A DNA stretch of 14,698 nucleotides from Proteiniphilum sp. UBA1403 (GTDB lineage: Bacteria > Bacteroidota > Bacteroidia > Bacteroidales > Dysgonomonadaceae), in NCBI GenBank assembly GCA_002305715.1, contig DBQD01000037.1, forward strand, positions 1 through 14,698. The letters run 5' to 3'. Positions 13,215 to 14,698 of the stretch are shown piece after piece. Position numbers and translations under genes: made by a program. Under the pieces are notes generated by a model. That model was not told where the DNA came from, ran no database searches, and saw nothing but the letters and a program-made list of their open reading frames with translations. Position 1 is the first letter of the stretch, and every line of letters begins with the position of its first letter.

Positions 13215-14473
13215 TCGACCAGTTTCAGGAGATAATTGATACGCTGAAGAAAAACAAAATGCGTACCACACTCACCGGTCTCTCTGTTTCGTGGGGTATC
13301 TTTATCCTAATTGTGCTGTTAGGAGCGGGTAACGGACTAAAGAACGGTGTAATGCAAAACTTTAGTACACGGGCTGTTAACCGCATCAACCTATGGCCGG
13401 GAACAACTTCCCTACCATATAACGGTTTAAAATCGGAGCGAATGTTGCGGTTCACAGAAAATGAGGTTTCCGCCATTGAAAATCAGGTAGAAGAAAGTCG
13501 CCTCATCACACCCCGATACAGCACAAACCAGACGATAGCCTATGGAGCTGAATATGGTAGTTACAGTATAGTGGGTGTTATGCCCAGCTTCTCAGAGATC
13601 GAGAAACTTATTATTCCATCCGAGAAGGGTCGGTTTATCAATGAACTTGATATCAACAACCTCAACAAGGTGATTGTACTGGATAAAAAGATTGCCGATG
13701 TACTCTTTAGGAACGAAGATCCCCTGGGAAAAATGGTGAAAGTGGGCAAGATCATGTTCAAGGTAGTTGGAATCAACACCAAGCAAGCACAGTTTGGAGG
13801 ATCCAATGCATATATTCCATTTTCTGTTTCTCAAACCATTTTTAATCCCTCAAAGAAGTTTTGGCAGATTACCTTCACGGTAGATGGTCTCGCCACAGAG
13901 GCAGAGAACGACCGCTTTAACGAGTCGCTGCGGACAATGATGGGAAGAATACTGAACTTTGATCCAGAAGACCAACAGGCACTTTACATCAACAATGCAC
14001 AAGCGGAATACGTAGAAACGATGAAGATATTTGGTGGTCTCACACTTTTTGTCACAATTATCGGTATCCTTACCCTGATTGCAGGTATTGTGGGCGTGAG
14101 CAACATCATGTTGGTATCGGTGAAGGAACGTACACGAGAGATTGGAATCCGGAAGGCAATTGGTGCAACACCATTCTCCATCCTTAAAACCATTATTCTG
14201 GAATCGATTACCATCACAACCATATTTGGCTATATCGGTATGATGTTTGGCATTGGACTAACCGAATTGATCAACTTCGTTATGGTGCAGTCAGCCAGTG
14301 GAAAAGCAGTTACAGACGAACCACAGATGTCGGTTTTCACCAACCCCACTGTAGATGTAGGCTATGCAGTATTTGCCACCATTGTACTGATCATTGCAGG
14401 TGTAATTGCCGGTTATCTCCCCGCCAGAAAGGCTGTACGAGTTCAGCCAATCGAAGCAATGAGACAAGAATAA
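13211..14473 (+). CDS. FtsX/MacB-like ABC transporter permease
   Basis: A 420-residue permease with the MacB layout. One N-terminal helix (about 20-41, LTGLSVSWGIFILIVLLGAG) is followed by a periplasmic MacB_PCD-type domain (about 45-270) and a C-terminal FtsX domain with three helices (about 273-300, 327-352, 380-404). The coupling-helix motif SVKERTREIGIRKAIGAT (about 304-321) and the final LPARKAVRVQPIEAMR are standard family features. ATG 13211 lies inside the last codons of the ATPase gene. A second permease starts 31 nt later, so the transporter is probably a heterodimer of two FtsX-type subunits. In Bacteroidota such operons often continue with HlyD-like adaptor and TolC-like genes, which would lie outside this window. 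Confidence 0.94.
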   Translation: MIDQFQEIIDTLKKNKMRTTLTGLSVSWGIFILIVLLGAGNGLKNGVMQNFSTRAVNRINLWPGTTSLPYNGLKSERMLRFTENEVSAIENQVEESRLITPRYSTNQTIAYGAEYGSYSIVGVMPSFSEIEKLIIPSEKGRFINELDINNLNKVIVLDKKIADVLFRNEDPLGKMVKVGKIMFKVVGINTKQAQFGGSNAYIPFSVSQTIFNPSKKFWQITFTVDGLATEAENDRFNESLRTMMGRILNFDPEDQQALYINNAQAEYVETMKIFGGLTLFVTIIGILTLIAGIVGVSNIMLVSVKERTREIGIRKAIGATPFSILKTIILESITITTIFGYIGMMFGIGLTELINFVMVQSASGKAVTDEPQMSVFTNPTVDVGYAVFATIVLIIAGVIAGYLPARKAVRVQPIEAMRQE

Positions 14474-14504
14474 TATAAAAAACAGCTAATCAATCAACTA
14501 CAAT

Positions 14505-14698
14505 ATGTTCGATCTCGATAGATGGCAAGAAATATGGATTACCATTACGCATAACAAGTCGCGTAGTGTGCTCACCGCCTTTGGTGTGTTTTGGGGCATG
14601 CTGATGTTGGTGCTGATGGTTGGAGCCGGAAATGCTCTGGAGACGGGAATGATGTCCCAAATAGAAGGATTTGCCACCAACTCCTGCTTCTTTGAAGC
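14505..14698 (+). CDS. Second FtsX/MacB-like permease, truncated by the window end
   Basis: The frame opens at ATG 14505 and runs without a stop to the window end (64 complete codons). Its N-terminus (NKSRSVLTAFGVFWGMLMLVL then MVGAGNALETGMMSQ) aligns with that of the permease at 13211 (NKMRTTLTGLSVSWGIFILIV, LLGAGNGLKNGVMQN), so the two are paralogs. It begins with a short cytoplasmic segment and a first membrane helix at about 21-41. The rest, including the FtsX domain, lies beyond the window. The 31-nt gap to the previous stop has no terminator, so it belongs to the same operon. Confidence 0.88.
   Translation, partial: MFDLDRWQEIWITITHNKSRSVLTAFGVFWGMLMLVLMVGAGNALETGMMSQIEGFATNSCFFE

Noticed and set aside
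12615..13271. A long (218-codon) minus-strand open frame opposite the MacB-like ATPase gene.
   Set aside because: The plus strand here encodes an ATPase with every expected motif; the antisense frame is a by-product of its codon use and has no recognisable domain.
1..14698. Search by eye for CRISPR repeats, tRNA/rRNA genes, transposase genes or terminal inverted repeats of mobile elements.
   Set aside because: None seen. Genes are dense, core-like and of even character, with no sign of insertion or integration.

Overview
The window looks like chromosomal DNA from a member of the Bacteroidales (Bacteroidota). The protein families are characteristic: a GT-C-type DUF2723 protein, a MauE/DoxX-like protein next to tpiA, a DUF1599 protein, and a Bacteroides-like FolE. 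Several gene starts are preceded by the Bacteroidota promoter form (TTTG/TTG, about 15-21 nt, then TAnnTTTG). I would place it near Dysgonomonadaceae/Porphyromonadaceae, but the genus cannot be fixed by eye. I see no mobile element, CRISPR array, tRNA or rRNA; most of the window reads as core genome.

Left part (1-5403, all minus strand). Reading in the direction of transcription: ndk and then an M23/LysM cell-wall peptidase, ending in a strong intrinsic terminator (3812-3845). Next comes a tightly packed DUF1599 - MauE/DoxX-like membrane protein - tpiA cluster. A terminator-like hairpin and a second promoter follow, then a SPOR-domain lipoprotein-like/periplasmic protein overlapping folE. The first bases of the window look like the right half of a terminator from a convergent gene outside the window.

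Middle (5404-10091). A 523-bp AT-rich non-coding region separates divergent ndk from a 1156-residue DUF2723 membrane protein (probable GT-C glycosyltransferase with TPR-like C-terminus). It is followed, after a 13-bp hairpin, by a CE4/NodB-type polysaccharide deacetylase. Together they suggest glycan or glycoprotein work at the envelope.

Right part (10092-14698, plus strand). A Ytr-like operon encodes an ABC ATPase, a six-helix permease and a short YtrA-type GntR repressor, nearly abutting. A dyad AGTGTA-N12-TACACT sits right after the predicted -7 box and is a strong operator candidate. It is followed by a MacB/LolD-type ATPase overlapping an FtsX-like permease, and the start of a second paralogous permease cut by the window edge. 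The MacB-type promoter also carries a long imperfect dyad. The most interesting hypothesis is that the small GntR repressor controls its own exporter, and perhaps the MacB-like exporter next to it, as an envelope-stress/antimicrobial response module.
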